Made by a program: the position numbers and the translations under genes. 64,000 nucleotides of DNA from Siderastrea radians (taxonomy: Eukaryota; Cnidaria; Anthozoa; Scleractinia; Rhizangiidae): contig OZ024887.1 in the NCBI GenBank assembly GCA_964017195.1, forward strand, positions 64,549,811 through 64,613,810, written 5' to 3'. Below the pieces are notes generated by a model. The model was given only the letters and a program-made list of their open reading frames with translations. It was not told the DNA's origin and did not search any database. Shown here piece by piece: positions 1 through 11,051 of this stretch (position 1 is its first letter; every line of letters starts with the position of its first letter).

Positions 1-2800
1 CACTTCGCAAACCACCCCCCCCCCCATAAAACGCCAAAGGAAACCGCCTCTCAAGCAGCACAATATTACGCCGCTCCTATACAAAACGCAACTTTCAAAG
101 CAAATCACATTCACAGAAGCGTGATATGCTCCTGACATTCACAAATCCCTCTGACTCCCACGTTTTTACACCCTCAAAATGTCAATCCCAATAAAAAAAA
201 ACTCCTGCGCTAAAAAAATTTTCACCATAACCACTAACTAGATCAGACAACACAGCCAATTTCGCATTCAATCTTATTAGCTCCTTTACTCAATTGCGCA
301 TGCGTTATACAAGACAAATACAAAACCCCCCAAACTTAAAGGGACACTATCCCGACAATACGCACGCGTGAACGTCAGCTGTTATCTTTCAAAAAAACAA
401 TAGAACTGTCACATTGAGGTGACAAGATTACCCCGCGGCCCACGCGGTGATCCGCTGTTTACATCCGCCATTTAAATATTTGCTTTCGTTTTATAGCTCC
501 AAGGAAGCTACAACTTAAATTTCTTGACAAAAAGAGTCTATAGATCACAATCCATGATGCGAAACACAAAATATAAATCACCGGATATTTTCGGATTTAA
601 TTGCAGTGAAAGCTAGAGATTTCTTTGGCGAAACATCACGTCGGACTTTTGTAACAAGAGGACGTATTAGTTCCTCTTGTTTTTGGAGGGACAAATATGT
701 CGTTTAGAGTGCAAAATAAGGTCAGCTAGCATTTTCGGCGAGCCATCAGTAGCTCGAAAATTCGCGGATAGGATTCTGTTTCCTAAAATTTTCTGCGGCC
801 TAAATATTCATTTAAAAAATCCGAACAGATCAATCCGTATTAGCTTTCACAAATATGCTTTTATAAACCTCTGCAGCAATCTTATAAAGCAGGAAATGAT
901 ATTTCAAGTATTTTGCTAAAATTTTCTCGTTGGGTGCCCCTAATTATACACAAAGATCTAACCGAGCGTGATGCGAAACACAAAATCCTGCAACAGAATT
1001 AAAAACAATAAGCCAAGCCCGGCGTTATAAACATCAGCAGGGAAACTCGTCACGCTGCAGTGAATATTTCAGATCCTTTATTGTCGAAAATATAAACATT
1101 TGAGGCGGAAAAACCCCTAAATTTCCTAAATGAGCCAAATTCAACGTACCTATCATGCAAGAGCGGCATAAAAACCATACTGAGTCGCTTAACAAACGAT
1201 CAGAAGTCAAACCAACGGAGAATAACAAACGACGAAAGCCACAAGAATCCACCACTTATGACCTCGATATGACCTCGAGAATGCGACGCCTAAGTTGTAA
1301 CGGCTCGATTCAGTCAACATTTAAAAATCCTCCGTTCTAAACCCGCTACAAAAAAACAAGAAGCAAAATGGGTCAAAAGACCAAGACAAGGCGCGACGTA
1401 CAAGTACAAGTAGAAGTCGTGCAGCGTGCAGGCCTTCCAACCCATCAGTTTATGGGTTGCTTTCTTTATATATATTCTGGTATGCCGCTAGTTCCATTTC
1501 TTCTTATTCCTTTCACGATTTTCTGAGCTTTTATGGAGGCTGCCGGGAGAAAGAAGCCTTCGACCGGCGCCATAGTGCTTCCCTCCTCTCGGTCCTCCGT
1601 CCAACGGCATTGAAAACAACGCCAAAAAATCCCGATCTCACACAAATTGGAACTTAACGAAAACTGTATATCATTAATCTATAACTGGGAGAAGCTTTAG
1701 GGTAATATTGAACTAAACTGAGCACGATGCAAACGGATTTTTGAAGGTTCTATATCACTTCTCGCGTCTTTTGAATTCGCGACATCCTGTCAGGAAATCA
1801 AAGTTTGGAGCATGCGCAGTAACCGGATATTGGTCCTTTAAACAACCCTTCGCTGTTCATATCCGTGTCCATTTTATAAACCGGCGGTCGCCATCATGGC
1901 GACGGCCGGTTAATCAACACTGGTCAGTATGTCGGAAGTAAACAGTGCAGAAATTTCGAGTGTCAATTTGCCTAGACGTATTAAATGCAACACAAATGTT
2001 TCAGAGAGTCCACAAGAACGCAGACAATTCTCACTTCCCTTCCGAACTAATCTGACAACAATTTCTTCCGTCATTTGCATTATATTTTGCTGCATCTGAT
2101 CATAGCGACCGTCTGTTCAGACAACACTGAATCCCGGGTGCATTGTTTCACATCCTGTTGTTGTGTCAAGTTCGCGGCTTCGCGCGAGACAACAGCGCTT
2201 CGGGAGATTCGACACATTTCTGAACTTCTTTGCAGCAAAGACAATCTACGGCGTTTTGCAGATGGTTTAAGGCACAGTTACTGCATCTACACGTGTAAGA
2301 GTGTGAAAGTATAACCTGCCTAACAGGAGTTTATTTAGCCGAGCGCGAACAAGGTTTATTTAGCCGAGCACAATTATAATATTTACACCGGGAGATGAGA
2401 AATCGTGGCACTTCTTACTACGTCTCGAGCGCTACGGTACCATCAAATAGGTTTTTCTAGATTCTGTTTTCTTCGTTCTGTCTCCTCTACCTCTTGATAG
2501 TATTCTCTAAGTCAATATTCATCGGCAAGCGGATTGTCTATGTAAGGACCTTTTGGTTAACATGGAAAACTAAATTTCACCGCCTTGGTTAGTTTATTTT
2601 TATTATTTCTTTTTGTCTTTAAAACCCCGGCCCAAGATAGTTATTTGAAATGTCTTTTTGGGGGCTCACAGACTTTTCGGACGCAAAAAATTGATATTTA
2701 AGTACTATTGTAGTAGTGGATTGCTGGAACTACATCAGTATGTTATAAATATTTGAAATAATGCACACTTTTTCTTAAAATTAACTAACAGAAATGTCAA
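1..2800. other. Non-genic left edge, no gene recognised
   Basis: No open frame here has a recognisable motif or plausible splice context; the short frames of 60-80 codons are what chance gives. Small items seen: a C homopolymer near position 15-25, a short direct repeat (GATGCGAAACACAAAAT near 556 and 970), an imperfect 14-bp palindrome around 1882-1908 (CCGGCGGTCGCCAT against ATGGCGACGGCCGG), and TTTATTTAGCCGAGC twice near 2330-2370. Confidence 0.6.
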
Positions 2801-5270
2801 ATAAAGTCTTACCTTTTTTCGTGATCGAGGAGAAATGTCAGTAGAAAGAAAAGAAACCAGTCGGAGTTATCTGCAACTCCGTTATAATTCGACAGTTGTG
2901 TGGTGTGTGAAAGGACAGAATACAACGACAGTTCTGCAGTTCAAATATACTTCTCAAAGTGGACATGAAAGGTTGCGCACATATTGGCTCCTTCGACCAA
3001 AACGTGCGCCCACGTCATTGTCACTTAAATCGCCAGAGGAGTGTTGGAAGCAGTTTACTGATATGGTGAGCAATTGTCAACGTCGTCAATTTTCGGCAAA
3101 GTTGCGTGCTAGGACATCGTCACCCAATACTGTGGACATAAAAGGTTTGACGCCAGTTGGCTCTTTCACGTCATTTGAATATAATTCTACAACTTTGTGA
3201 TAACATAAACAGAAAGACAGGAATTAACGACAGTTTTGCAATTCAAATAGTCTTCTTAACGTTTATCACAAAGGGAGCAAGGGAACACCAGCATTAAGAA
3301 TGTTGACTCTTACATCCGGAAGACAGCAAGAGTGACATGGTCTTGGCTTGCGTGTCGGTTCATCGCTGCCATTACGGTGTACATAAAAGGTTTCACACTC
3401 ACTCCAAAATGACGCCCACGTAATTGTCATTTAATTCGCCAGTGGAGTACTGAAGCAAGCAATTACTACGACTAGCAATTGTTAATATTGAGTATATTTT
3501 GTAAAAGTCACCCAGAGTTAAAAGAGCTGATTTGACCTGACCTGAACATGATTTGACCTAATTTGACTTTTGACATAGCATGATTTGACCAAATTCCTTC
3601 ACCATAAATTTTGACGAGAGGTGGAGATCGAAGAAGAAGCACACAGCGAAAAAGAGAATTTTTTATCCTTGAGGGATATGTTCAATATTGCACCTGAGAT
3701 GGAAGGACGGACCGAAGTGTATTGGATCTTGTAATTTGCTGAAAATCTCTTGAAAATTGTCACAGCTATTAGTTATTGTAAAACCAGTCACGAATACTGA
3801 ATCAGGGATAGTCTTCGAGTATAGTTTGAGTTCTTTGTGCCAATCCTTAGTTTGCATCACTGCTTGGACATTGTCTCCGAGTAGTGTAAGTTCTAACAAT
3901 TGCAAGGTACTAATACAACCCTGATATTCTGTTTTTTTGTACCGCGGTGATCTTCAGACGTACTGACTTACTTAACTGGAACGATTATCGAAAAAAGTAC
4001 TCGTTGTTGGAAGAAAATATTACTCATGCCTTCACCAAGAACGTTTTTTTCGGTTGATTGCTCGTTAAATTGCTATTTAGCCCAGAACTTGAAACTGTGC
4101 CCTTTCTGATCTGCGCATGCGTGCCCCAACACAAACTTGTCACCAACGCACTGTTACTGGATTTGGTCGCTTGTCAATTTTTTCCCTTTCTTGATTGACT
4201 TTCATTTAGCAAAAGACTTTTCGCTTGCCTTTGACTGCTGCTTGGTTTTCAAAGTGTATTTCCTTGTTAGTCTGTTTAAAGTAATAAACTTTTTTAAACC
4301 AAGAAGCTCTCTACTAACCTTTGCTGTTCTTTTCCGTGATGACCGAAGAGTACAACGCGGAAAATACAACGAACGAATATCCCTGACCTTAGTTTCAGAT
4401 TTTGACAAAACGCGTTGTTTTCGTATCCCCGAAACTAGTGGCTTCCCTCAGGTATTTTAAAAGCATCGCCTCTACCTTTTGCCGCTTTCAATAGAAATGT
4501 TAAAAGCCAAGTAATTTCCATTGTTTTACAAAGAGTGTGAGCTTTAAGTTTAACTGCAGTTTCTGGTTGAACAACATCAGCGAAAGGAAAATAGCCATGT
4601 TTTCACCAGTGGCACAGAATTTTTGCAGTTTATTTTCAAGACCTTCATCCCCCCCCCCCCCCCAAGATTTCTTTTTATTGTTTCAATACGAAGGATGCGG
4701 AAATATATACATAATTGTCACGACGTACCTCGCTAGGCCCTTAAGATCCCGTTTATTCCTTGGTTAGTGTTAATCGTGCTTTCAGGGACAGAATCTAACA
4801 GGAGAATAAATTTTTATCCTCGATTAGCGCCAATCGGCTTTCTAGAAGCTGGGTGCAGGTTTTTTAATTTTGTTTTTCCATGAACTTGTTATATACGCCA
4901 TTTGAGGGTTTTTGAGTTGTGCTATGTCTTCCCAAGTAACGTTACCTACCTCTTCTCTTATTGACGCGTGTTTTTTTTTCTGTTGGAGACATGCTTGGAG
5001 TTGATCTGACCATTCTGAGATAGGGATACCTCTTTTACCATATATACCTAAAGTATATCATTATCAAATATATTATCTGGAATTATAGCTGTTATGTTCG
5101 TAATTCCTGTTGCTTTAGTTATCATTGGAATAATGTTGAGGCCTACACTAATATGTTACAAAATCATTTACTTAGTCACTTTCATTCAATAGTTGACATG
5201 TCAAGCAATGTTGAAATTGAGACTAATCGTAAGAAAAACTTCAACAAAAGAAACAAAACCCTGGTTTTAT
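2801..5270. other. Non-genic stretch with degenerate internal repeats
   Basis: The segments around 2920-3080 and 3225-3490 share several phrases (ACGACAGTT-CTGCAGTTCAAATA, ACATAAAAGGTTT, TCGCCAG-GGAGT), so this looks like an old degenerate duplication. A short ATTTGACC-type tandem lies at about 3535-3590 and a C-run at 4650-4665. The plus-strand frame 2835-3200 spans the duplicated material and shows no family resemblance, so it is not annotated as a gene. Confidence 0.45.
3663..3953 (-). CDS. Hypothetical coding fragment, possible exon or TE remnant
   Basis: An open frame of about 96 codons runs from just after a TGA (complement of 3954-3956) to a stop at 3663. It has no ATG at its start. 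The translation is balanced rather than simple-sequence, with stretches such as LLELTLLGDNVQ and FHLRCNIEHIPQG, which is more coding-like than neighbouring frames. I recognise no domain. No convincing acceptor defines the left boundary, although AATATCAG precedes the GGTTGT codons. It could be a terminal exon or a relic of a transposon protein. Confidence 0.2.
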   Translation of the reverse strand, partial: RSPRYKKTEYQGCISTLQLLELTLLGDNVQAVMQTKDWHKELKLYSKTIPDSVFVTGFTITNSCDNFQEIFSKLQDPIHFGPSFHLRCNIEHIPQG

Positions 5271-5633
5271 AGCCGACTTCAGTGCTATGTGTAGACCCAG
5301 GTTTTTCAAGCATGATTCATCTGCTGTGATTTGCCTGTCTTGATTCTCTCATAACCACAAAGCGATGAAAGAAATTAGCAGAAATTCTGCATTACGGGCG
5401 AATCTTGATTCGCCCATAGTCACAAAATAATTCTGGAAATTTGCGCATGAAATGAGTTCACAGAAGAAATACTAACTTCCTGAGCTATAAAAAAAATTGC
5501 AAAAAAGCAAAGAATTTGCTAATTGCCTTCATCGCTTTGTGGCATGAGAGAATCAAGACAAGCGAAACATATATAGCAGATGAATCATGCTTGAAAAACG
5601 CGGGTCTCCACATAGCTGTGAAATCGTCTGTAA
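5271..5633. repeat. Foldback MITE with ~95-bp inverted arms
   Basis: The left arm (about 5275-5370) and the reverse complement of the right arm (about 5528-5632) share long phrases: TTTTTCAAGCATGATTCATC, CTTGATTCTCTCAT and CACAAAGCGATGAA. The central 160 bp is not palindromic apart from a small GGGCGAATC/GATTCGCCC hairpin. There is no coding capacity. This fits a non-autonomous DNA element; the superfamily is not assignable from the ends. Confidence 0.75.
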
Positions 5634-6805
5634 TTTTTGCGGTATCGTTATAGTTTATTAGGGCTCCCAGATGGAAAAATCAGGGCTCTACTAGGGCTCC
5701 ATCAGATTGACTCCAGGATTTCATTTATCCATGATCAGAATTTTTTCCCGGGCTTGCGGGCCTCCAGGGATCCAAAGACACCCCCTCTGGGACCCTAAAA
5801 ATTGGCCCTAACTGCTAAAATGATAAGACAACTCAAAAGCCATGAATTTCGAAGCCATTAGTTACAGGAAGCCACAGGAAGCCTACAAAAATGAACTCAA
5901 ATTTAAGTTGACACTTATCCTGGCACATAGTTCAACACTAAATTTCCTCCACCTTTGATTGGTTTAAATTGAACACGTGACACAATGGTACTCCTCCGCG
6001 GAGGAAAACTGTCGGAAATAGTAACAGTCCAGTGAAAAAAAAAACCGGGCAAATTGTACGCTTGAATAATTTTCGTGTGTTTTCCTTTCTTTTTCTTTGT
6101 TTTTGTTTTGGTTTAAAGTGCTGTTTTTGCATCTGTTCGAGGAACTCAAACTTTGTGCATTGGAAATTCGAAAGGGTAGTTTTTGGGAGAAGAAAATTAA
6201 GTGGTGACAGGCTCCTGGTAGTGAACAATAAAAATAATAGAGTACCTTATTCTCAAATTTCGCGAGTACTAAATTTCGCGATTTTCGCGATTTTTTAAAC
6301 AACCTGAAATTTAATACTCGCGAAATATAGGACTAAAATCGCGTAATTTGATACTATATAATTTCAATAAAATAATCAAATTCAAGCTGTTGCTTTATTA
6401 CTGTTATTACAGAACTGTTATTCCAACATGTCTCAGCTTCATGTTTTGTTTTGTTTTTTGTTTTTCTTTGATTTTGTCCATCAGTTATCTTCCACTGCAT
6501 CACCGGCTCGCTGTCCAAACTGTCTTCTGCCGCTATCCGGATATTTAGACTGTGGAATACCTTATGATTTGTTATGTTTAGCTTGTTTTGTTTGCTATTG
6601 TTTACGATGCCGATCATATTAATTATGCTGAGTACAGTTCTGAAGAAGAATAGAAAAAAATCGCGAAATTTAATACACTCCAATTCTAATTTCCTCTCAA
6701 AATCGCGAAATTTAATATTCGCCAGATATCAATGGCTCTTGACTTTTCGAATCAACAAGTTCTTTGAAGTTGATTTTGCAATAAAAGTTAACGCAAGTAA
6801 CGAAA

Positions 6806-6837
6806 GACGTTTCGACCGTTCAACGGTCATTTTCAAG
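6806..6837 (-). ncRNA. Degenerate hammerhead-ribozyme-like motif (left copy)
   Basis: Inverted twin of the motif at 7982-8013, with the same box, stem and GAAA order on the minus strand. Conservation in both arms simply reflects that they are copies of one source element. Confidence 0.4.
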
Positions 6838-7046
6838 TTCGGTGTTAGAATAAAATTACATGTATAAATATAGTAAAAGCGCTAAAAAGATGTACATACA
6901 AACAATAGACAATAAGAATAAAAGGCTAAAAGTGGCTAAAAAATAACTTTGTGCAAATGGCATGCATAGCTGTAAAAGATATAATTAAAAGCGTATAAGG
7001 CGATGGCAATAAGAACATTAAAATACCTAAAAATACCTAAAATTAA

Positions 7047-7371
7047 CTAAACAAATAATTTTGCGCGGAGCGAGTCGCTCTGTTTGTTGAGGTTTGGCTT
7101 GAGAAGTCCAATAAAAAGCATCTCAAAAATTAAACAGTCAAGCTTGCTCTGGCACTTCCTTAAAATCTTAAAATTCTTCTCGATGTTATCTGGCTCCTTT
7201 CCATGTTGTTCTTTAATGTGTGACGTCCGATAGCCGATCCTTTGTGTTCTTCGATGCGCTGGTGTAAGTGCCGACACGAATAGCCGACATAATCTGCATC
7301 GCACAGATCACATTTAAAATAATACACAGCGCTTTGTTGGTTTACGATGGGCGGCTTCTGTTCCTTCACTT
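7047..7371 (-). pseudogene. Penelope-like GIY-YIG endonuclease C-terminus, frameshifted copy
   Basis: This is the left copy of the element, read on the minus strand. It encodes the same C-terminal GIY-YIG segment as the right copy, but two extra bases in a CACACA stretch near 7217 break the frame between the GRH and IKEQHG portions, so it appears as two overlapping frames. It contains CDLCDADYVGY, the arginine/histidine block HLHQRIEEHK and the terminal FEMLFIGLLKPNLN. It cannot make an active protein. Confidence 0.8.
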
Positions 7372-7395
7372 CACTAAGTGATCTCAGCCGAAAGA

Positions 7396-7772
7396 TAAAC
7401 ACCGAGATCCGTCCTGTTTACACCAGCAGAAAGATCAAAGACATAATTAAAGTGAAGGAACAGAAGCCGCCCATCGTAAACCAACAAAGCGCTGTGTATT
7501 ATTTTAAATGTGATCTGTGCGATGCAGATTATGTCGGCTATTCGTGTCGGCACTTACACCAGCGCATCGAAGAACACAAAGGATCGGCTATCGGGCGTCA
7601 CATTAAAGAACAACATGGAAAGGAGCCAGATAACATCGAGAAGAATTTTAAGATTTTAAGGAAGTGCCAGAGCAAGCTTGACTGTTTAATTTTTGAGATG
7701 CTTTTTATTAGACTTCTCAAGCCAAACCTCAACAAACAGAGCGACTCGCTCCGCGCAAAATTATTTGTTTAG
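7396..7772 (+). pseudogene. Penelope-like GIY-YIG endonuclease C-terminus, truncated
   Basis: This right copy keeps an open frame to a natural stop. The reading starts inside the protein at roughly INTEIRPVYTSRKIKD; the ATG further upstream at 7347 lies in the inverted neighbour and is not genuine. Visible parts of the GIY-YIG nuclease fold are VYYFKC (first motif), YVGYS (second motif), R in HQRIEEHK, and the acidic residue in FEMLFIRLLKPNLN. A CDLCD cysteine pair sits between the motifs, as in other Penelope elements. In intact elements this nuclease follows the reverse transcriptase and nicks target DNA. Without the RT it is a dead 3' fragment. Confidence 0.8.
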
Positions 7773-7981
7773 TTATTTTTAGGTATTTTTAGGTATTTTA
7801 ATGTTCGTATTCCCGTCGCCTTATACGCTTTTAATTATATCTTTTACAGCTATGCATGCCATTTGCACAAAGTTATTTTTTAGCCACTTTTAGCCTTTTA
7901 TTCTTATTGTCTATTGTTTGTATGTACATATTTTTAGCGCTTTTACTATATTTATACATGTAATTTTATTCTAACACCGAA

Positions 7982-8013
7982 CTTGAAAATGACCGTTGAA
8001 CGGTCGAAACGTC
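7982..8013 (+). ncRNA. Degenerate hammerhead-ribozyme-like motif (right copy)
   Basis: CTTGAAAATGA is followed by a perfect 6-bp stem (GACCGT/ACGGTC with a TGA loop), then GAAAC and GTC. This is the order of a minimal hammerhead core: CTGATGA-like box, stem II, GAAA box, cleavage-site triplet. Penelope-like elements are known to carry such minimal ribozymes. The first box departs from the CUGAUGA consensus, so self-cleavage is doubtful. Confidence 0.4.
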
Positions 8014-8100
8014 TTTCGTTACTTGCGTTAACTTTTATTGCAAAATCTTGACTTTTCGCGAAATTTAATACTCCCGCGATTTAGTAAGAATAAGGTAGTT

Positions 8101-8300
8101 NNNNNNNNNNNNNNNNNNNNNNNNNNNNNNNNNNNNNNNNNNNNNNNNNNNNNNNNNNNNNNNNNNNNNNNNNNNNNNNNNNNNNNNNNNNNNNNNNNNN
8201 NNNNNNNNNNNNNNNNNNNNNNNNNNNNNNNNNNNNNNNNNNNNNNNNNNNNNNNNNNNNNNNNNNNNNNNNNNNNNNNNNNNNNNNNNNNNNNNNNNNN
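8101..8300. other. Assembly gap (200 N)
   Basis: Exactly 200 unresolved bases, directly right of the TIR of the interrupted element; the round length suggests a placeholder gap. Open frames running through it are artefacts. Confidence 0.99.
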
Positions 8301-8850
8301 CTGTCTTGGGATTCATCGACTAATAGTTTCCCTTTGGAATCTTGACGTTCTTAAAACTAGCATGAAAGCCCTCGAGGTTTTGTTCCTGGGACTGATATTT
8401 GTTTGAAGAGCATCATATTTCCTTGGGGCAACTATCAGTCGATACTCCCTCGAAACCGGTTCCTGTATGCAGTAAAAATATTCCTATATATCAAGAAGAT
8501 ACATAAAATCAACAAAAAAAGCCCGACAAAAATAAGGGTGGATTACGTTAGTCTCAAGAAAAATTAAAATTTACTATACAAAATACAACTAGGAAAACTT
8601 TCGCTCACAAACAAAGATATAAACCAGGATATAAATTAATTAAATAATTTGAAAAGAGTATGTATTCAAAAAGAAATAATCATCAGCATGCAGCTAAACT
8701 ATGCAAAAAATAACACGAGGGAAAAAAAACGACAGGGAAAATCATAAATGATCATGAGCTACTGGCCAAAAAAAAACACATCAAGTACACGTACCATTGC
8801 ATTTTAAAGATAGAGAAGACGCTAACCCCTACGGTGGCCCACAACTGTCA
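8301..8850. other. Non-genic A-rich stretch
   Basis: A-rich sequence between the gap and the minisatellite. No gene, tRNA or repeat structure was recognised. Confidence 0.5.
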
Positions 8851-9143
8851 CGGCAACAACAAAAAGCTCACGGCAAAAACAAAAAGCTCGCGGCAAAAAC
8901 AAAAAGCTCACGGCAAAAACAAAAAGCTCACAGCGAAAACAAAAAGCTCACGGCAAAAACAAAAAGCTCGCGGCAAAAACAAAAAGCTCACGGCGAAAAC
9001 AAAATGCTCGCGGCAAAAACAAAATGCTCGCGGCAAAAACAAAATGCTCGCGGCAAAAACGAAAAGCTCACGGCAAAAGCAAAATGCTCACGGCAAAAGC
9101 AAAAAGCTCACGGCAAAAGCGAAAAGCTCACGGCAAAAATAAA
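8851..9143 (+). repeat. 20-bp minisatellite, about 14-15 copies
   Basis: Tandem unit close to CTCACGGCAAAAACAAAAAG. Variants are CTCG for CTCA, GAAAACAAAATG and AAAAGCAAAAAG, the latter concentrated at the right end. The unit contains no stop codon in the plus-strand frames, which produces long lysine/glutamine-rich frames through the array. Because 20 is not a multiple of 3, those frames cycle through one 20-residue pattern every three units and are not evidence for a gene. Confidence 0.9.
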
Positions 9144-9264
9144 AACCACACGCCAAGTGTCCTGGGCACTAAAAGTGCTCGCAAAGATTGTTGGGATTAA
9201 ATCTAACATGGCTGCCTCTTGAACTGACTTGTGTCGAAGCGAAGCTCTGTCAACCTAAACCGAG

Positions 9265-11051
9265 ATGTTTTGCCCAAACTGCGGCGCCGGGTCGGCGTCT
9301 GTAGCCAATTTCTGTGCCAGATGTGGTCAAGGTAAATTCATATGTGCATGTACTGACTGGAGAATGTACTTTTTCAAACTATTCAATCACAGCCAGTTTG
9401 TTTCAGGCGACGATTGATGTTTGTACTCCTTTTCCAGCCGTTATTTGCATCTTCACATAATGCTTCTCCCCGCACTGGGAGACTACGCTTTTTGCACAAA
9501 TATTAGCCTTCAGTGCTAGACAATAATTCGGAAAAATATTGTAGAATGTGTGGGGGTGTTAATTACTTAAGTAATTAACTGATTGAGTAATTGTTTAATT
9601 AATTTTTGGCCACAGCCAAGAAAAGTTGTGAAAGTTTATTTTCAGGTTGCTGCAGATGTTGATGACTGTTGTTGATACTGTGAAGTCACTGTGTGGTTAA
9701 GAAAAAATTTTGATTACTAAAGAAGTGAAAGAAAATGTAACGCAGGAACACCCTATTTGATCAGTATTATTAAGGCAGTGTAAGTTCTTTTCTGGTCAAA
9801 AAGTGGTCAGGGAATTCTTTGCCTTGACGGATTGCAATGTTCTTTATTCGAACAGGCTTGGAAGACGGTTCTGATGATTCAGATTCAGACACAGAATTAA
9901 ACTTTGATGAAGAGGGTATTATAACTTACTACTTCAACCGTGGATTTGAGTACAGTGAAATTCTTCTTTTTCTGACTTGTCAAGCATCACAACCATCACA
10001 TTAGTTACAGTACTTTGCTTAGACGACTGAGACAGTATGGACTCTCCAGACAGAAGCAACCGTCGGAAGATGAACTCAAGGCAGTCAGAAAACGCATAGA
10101 AGAGATTATTGATGGACCTGGATCTATGGGAGGCTATCGGACAGTCTGGCATACATTGGAATTGGAGGGATTAAGAGTCCCACGAATAGTGGTACAGGAA
10201 ATTATTAGAGAGCTTGATCCCGAAGGAACAGAGCTGCGCAAATCACATTGCTTAAAGAGGAGACAATACCATAACCCAGGTCCCAACTACGCCTGGCATG
10301 TAGATGGATACGACAAGCTTAAGCCCTGGGGATTCCCAATTCACGGTTGTATATAGATGGCTATAGCAGACGTATTATGTGGTTGAGGGTGGCTCGTTCC
10401 AATAATTTGCCGGAGTACCCAGCGATGTATTACCTAGAGACAGTTAAGGAACTTGGAGGCTGCCCCGTTGAAGTGGTAACTGACTTGGGAACGGAAAATA
10501 GCTTACTAGCATCTATCCAGAGTTATTTTCGACAAAACCCTGATGCCCACCGTTACGTGCCTTCACCACGTAATCAGAGAATTGAGAGTTGGTGGTCATT
10601 CTATTCCAAGAACCGGTCATCCTGGTGGAGAAATTTTTTCCAGGATTTGGAAGCAAATGGCAAAATTGACATGACATCTGAAATGAATAAAGAGTGTCTG
10701 TGGTACTGTTTCTCTGGAGTGCTCCAAGCAGACTGTGATGCTGTCAAGGACCGTTGGAACACTCATTACATTAGACGTTCCAGGCATAATGCTGTAAGAG
10801 GCAGACCGGATTCATTATTTTTTTTGCCAGAATATCATGGTGCAGTAAACAACCTTTTGACAAGGGTAGCACCTAATGAACTGGAATGTGTGTCCCAACA
10901 AACCATTGCAGAGCAATTTTGCAATGAATATCAAGAATATTTTGACTATGTCAGTCAGGGTCTCAATATTGCAGCTCCCACTACCTGGAAAGAAGCTTTT
11001 CAGCAATATGAACAGTTGACACACATTGCTGAAAATGGATTCGCTCCCTAA
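9265..11051 (+). pseudogene. Zinc-ribbon plus integrase-core protein, broken by two frameshifts
   Basis: Exon 1 (9265-9331) starts at an ATG and encodes a zinc ribbon: FCPNCGAGSASVANFCARCG with two CxxC knuckles. It ends at an AG/GTAAAT donor in phase 1. Exon 2 starts at 9856 after TTCGAACAG with an acidic stretch (EDGSDDSDSDTE), then a helix-turn-helix-like region ending RRLRQYGLSR, the block DGPGSMGGYR, and an integrase core. Candidate catalytic acidic residues are D in WHVDGYDKL, D in VVTDLGTEN and E in NQRIESWWSF. This is the single-copy-like integrase-core family common in cnidarian and fish genomes, not a retrovirus gene. One extra T near 9978 and an extra TA in a TATATA run near 10350 break the frame, so this copy is a pseudogene or carries assembly errors. 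It is convergent with the HECT gene. Confidence 0.75.

Larger units (their letters stand above)
6750..8045. mobile_element. Penelope-like element insertion, head-to-head dimer
   Basis: Two 5'-truncated copies of the 3' end of a Penelope-like retroelement face away from each other (5' ends at the centre). The left arm is about 6772-7370 (minus-sense) and the right arm 7451-8045 (plus-sense), nearly identical over about 600 bp. The spacer 7371-7450 is the extra 5' sequence of the longer right copy. The insertion is bracketed by a 13-bp direct repeat, TCTTGACTTTTCG, at 6737-6749 and 8046-8058, read as the target-site duplication. Each copy holds the GIY-YIG endonuclease end and the 3' UTR; the reverse transcriptase is missing. 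Inverted partial copies are a known Penelope insertion pattern. Confidence 0.85.
6243..8097. mobile_element. TIR DNA element interrupted by Penelope insertion
   Basis: The ends are inverted copies of TACCTTATTCT (6243-6253 and 8087-8097). Inside both ends lie repeated CGCGAAATTTAATA-type motifs in both orientations (6255-6345, 6660-6715, 8055-8083), typical of subterminal repeats of a non-autonomous DNA transposon. The Penelope insertion splits it near 6737-6749. The remaining core (6346-6650) has no recognisable transposase. The right end lies three bases from the N gap, so flanking duplications cannot be read there. Confidence 0.6.

Noticed and set aside
2835..3200. 121-codon plus-strand frame
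   Set aside because: Lies across a degenerate duplication, no domain, unremarkable composition.
8038..8406. Open frames spanning N runs here and at 44242-44590
   Set aside because: Produced by reading through 200-base gaps.
8797..9222. Long lysine-rich open frames
   Set aside because: They are by-products of a stop-free 20-bp tandem repeat; the frames cycle with the repeat.
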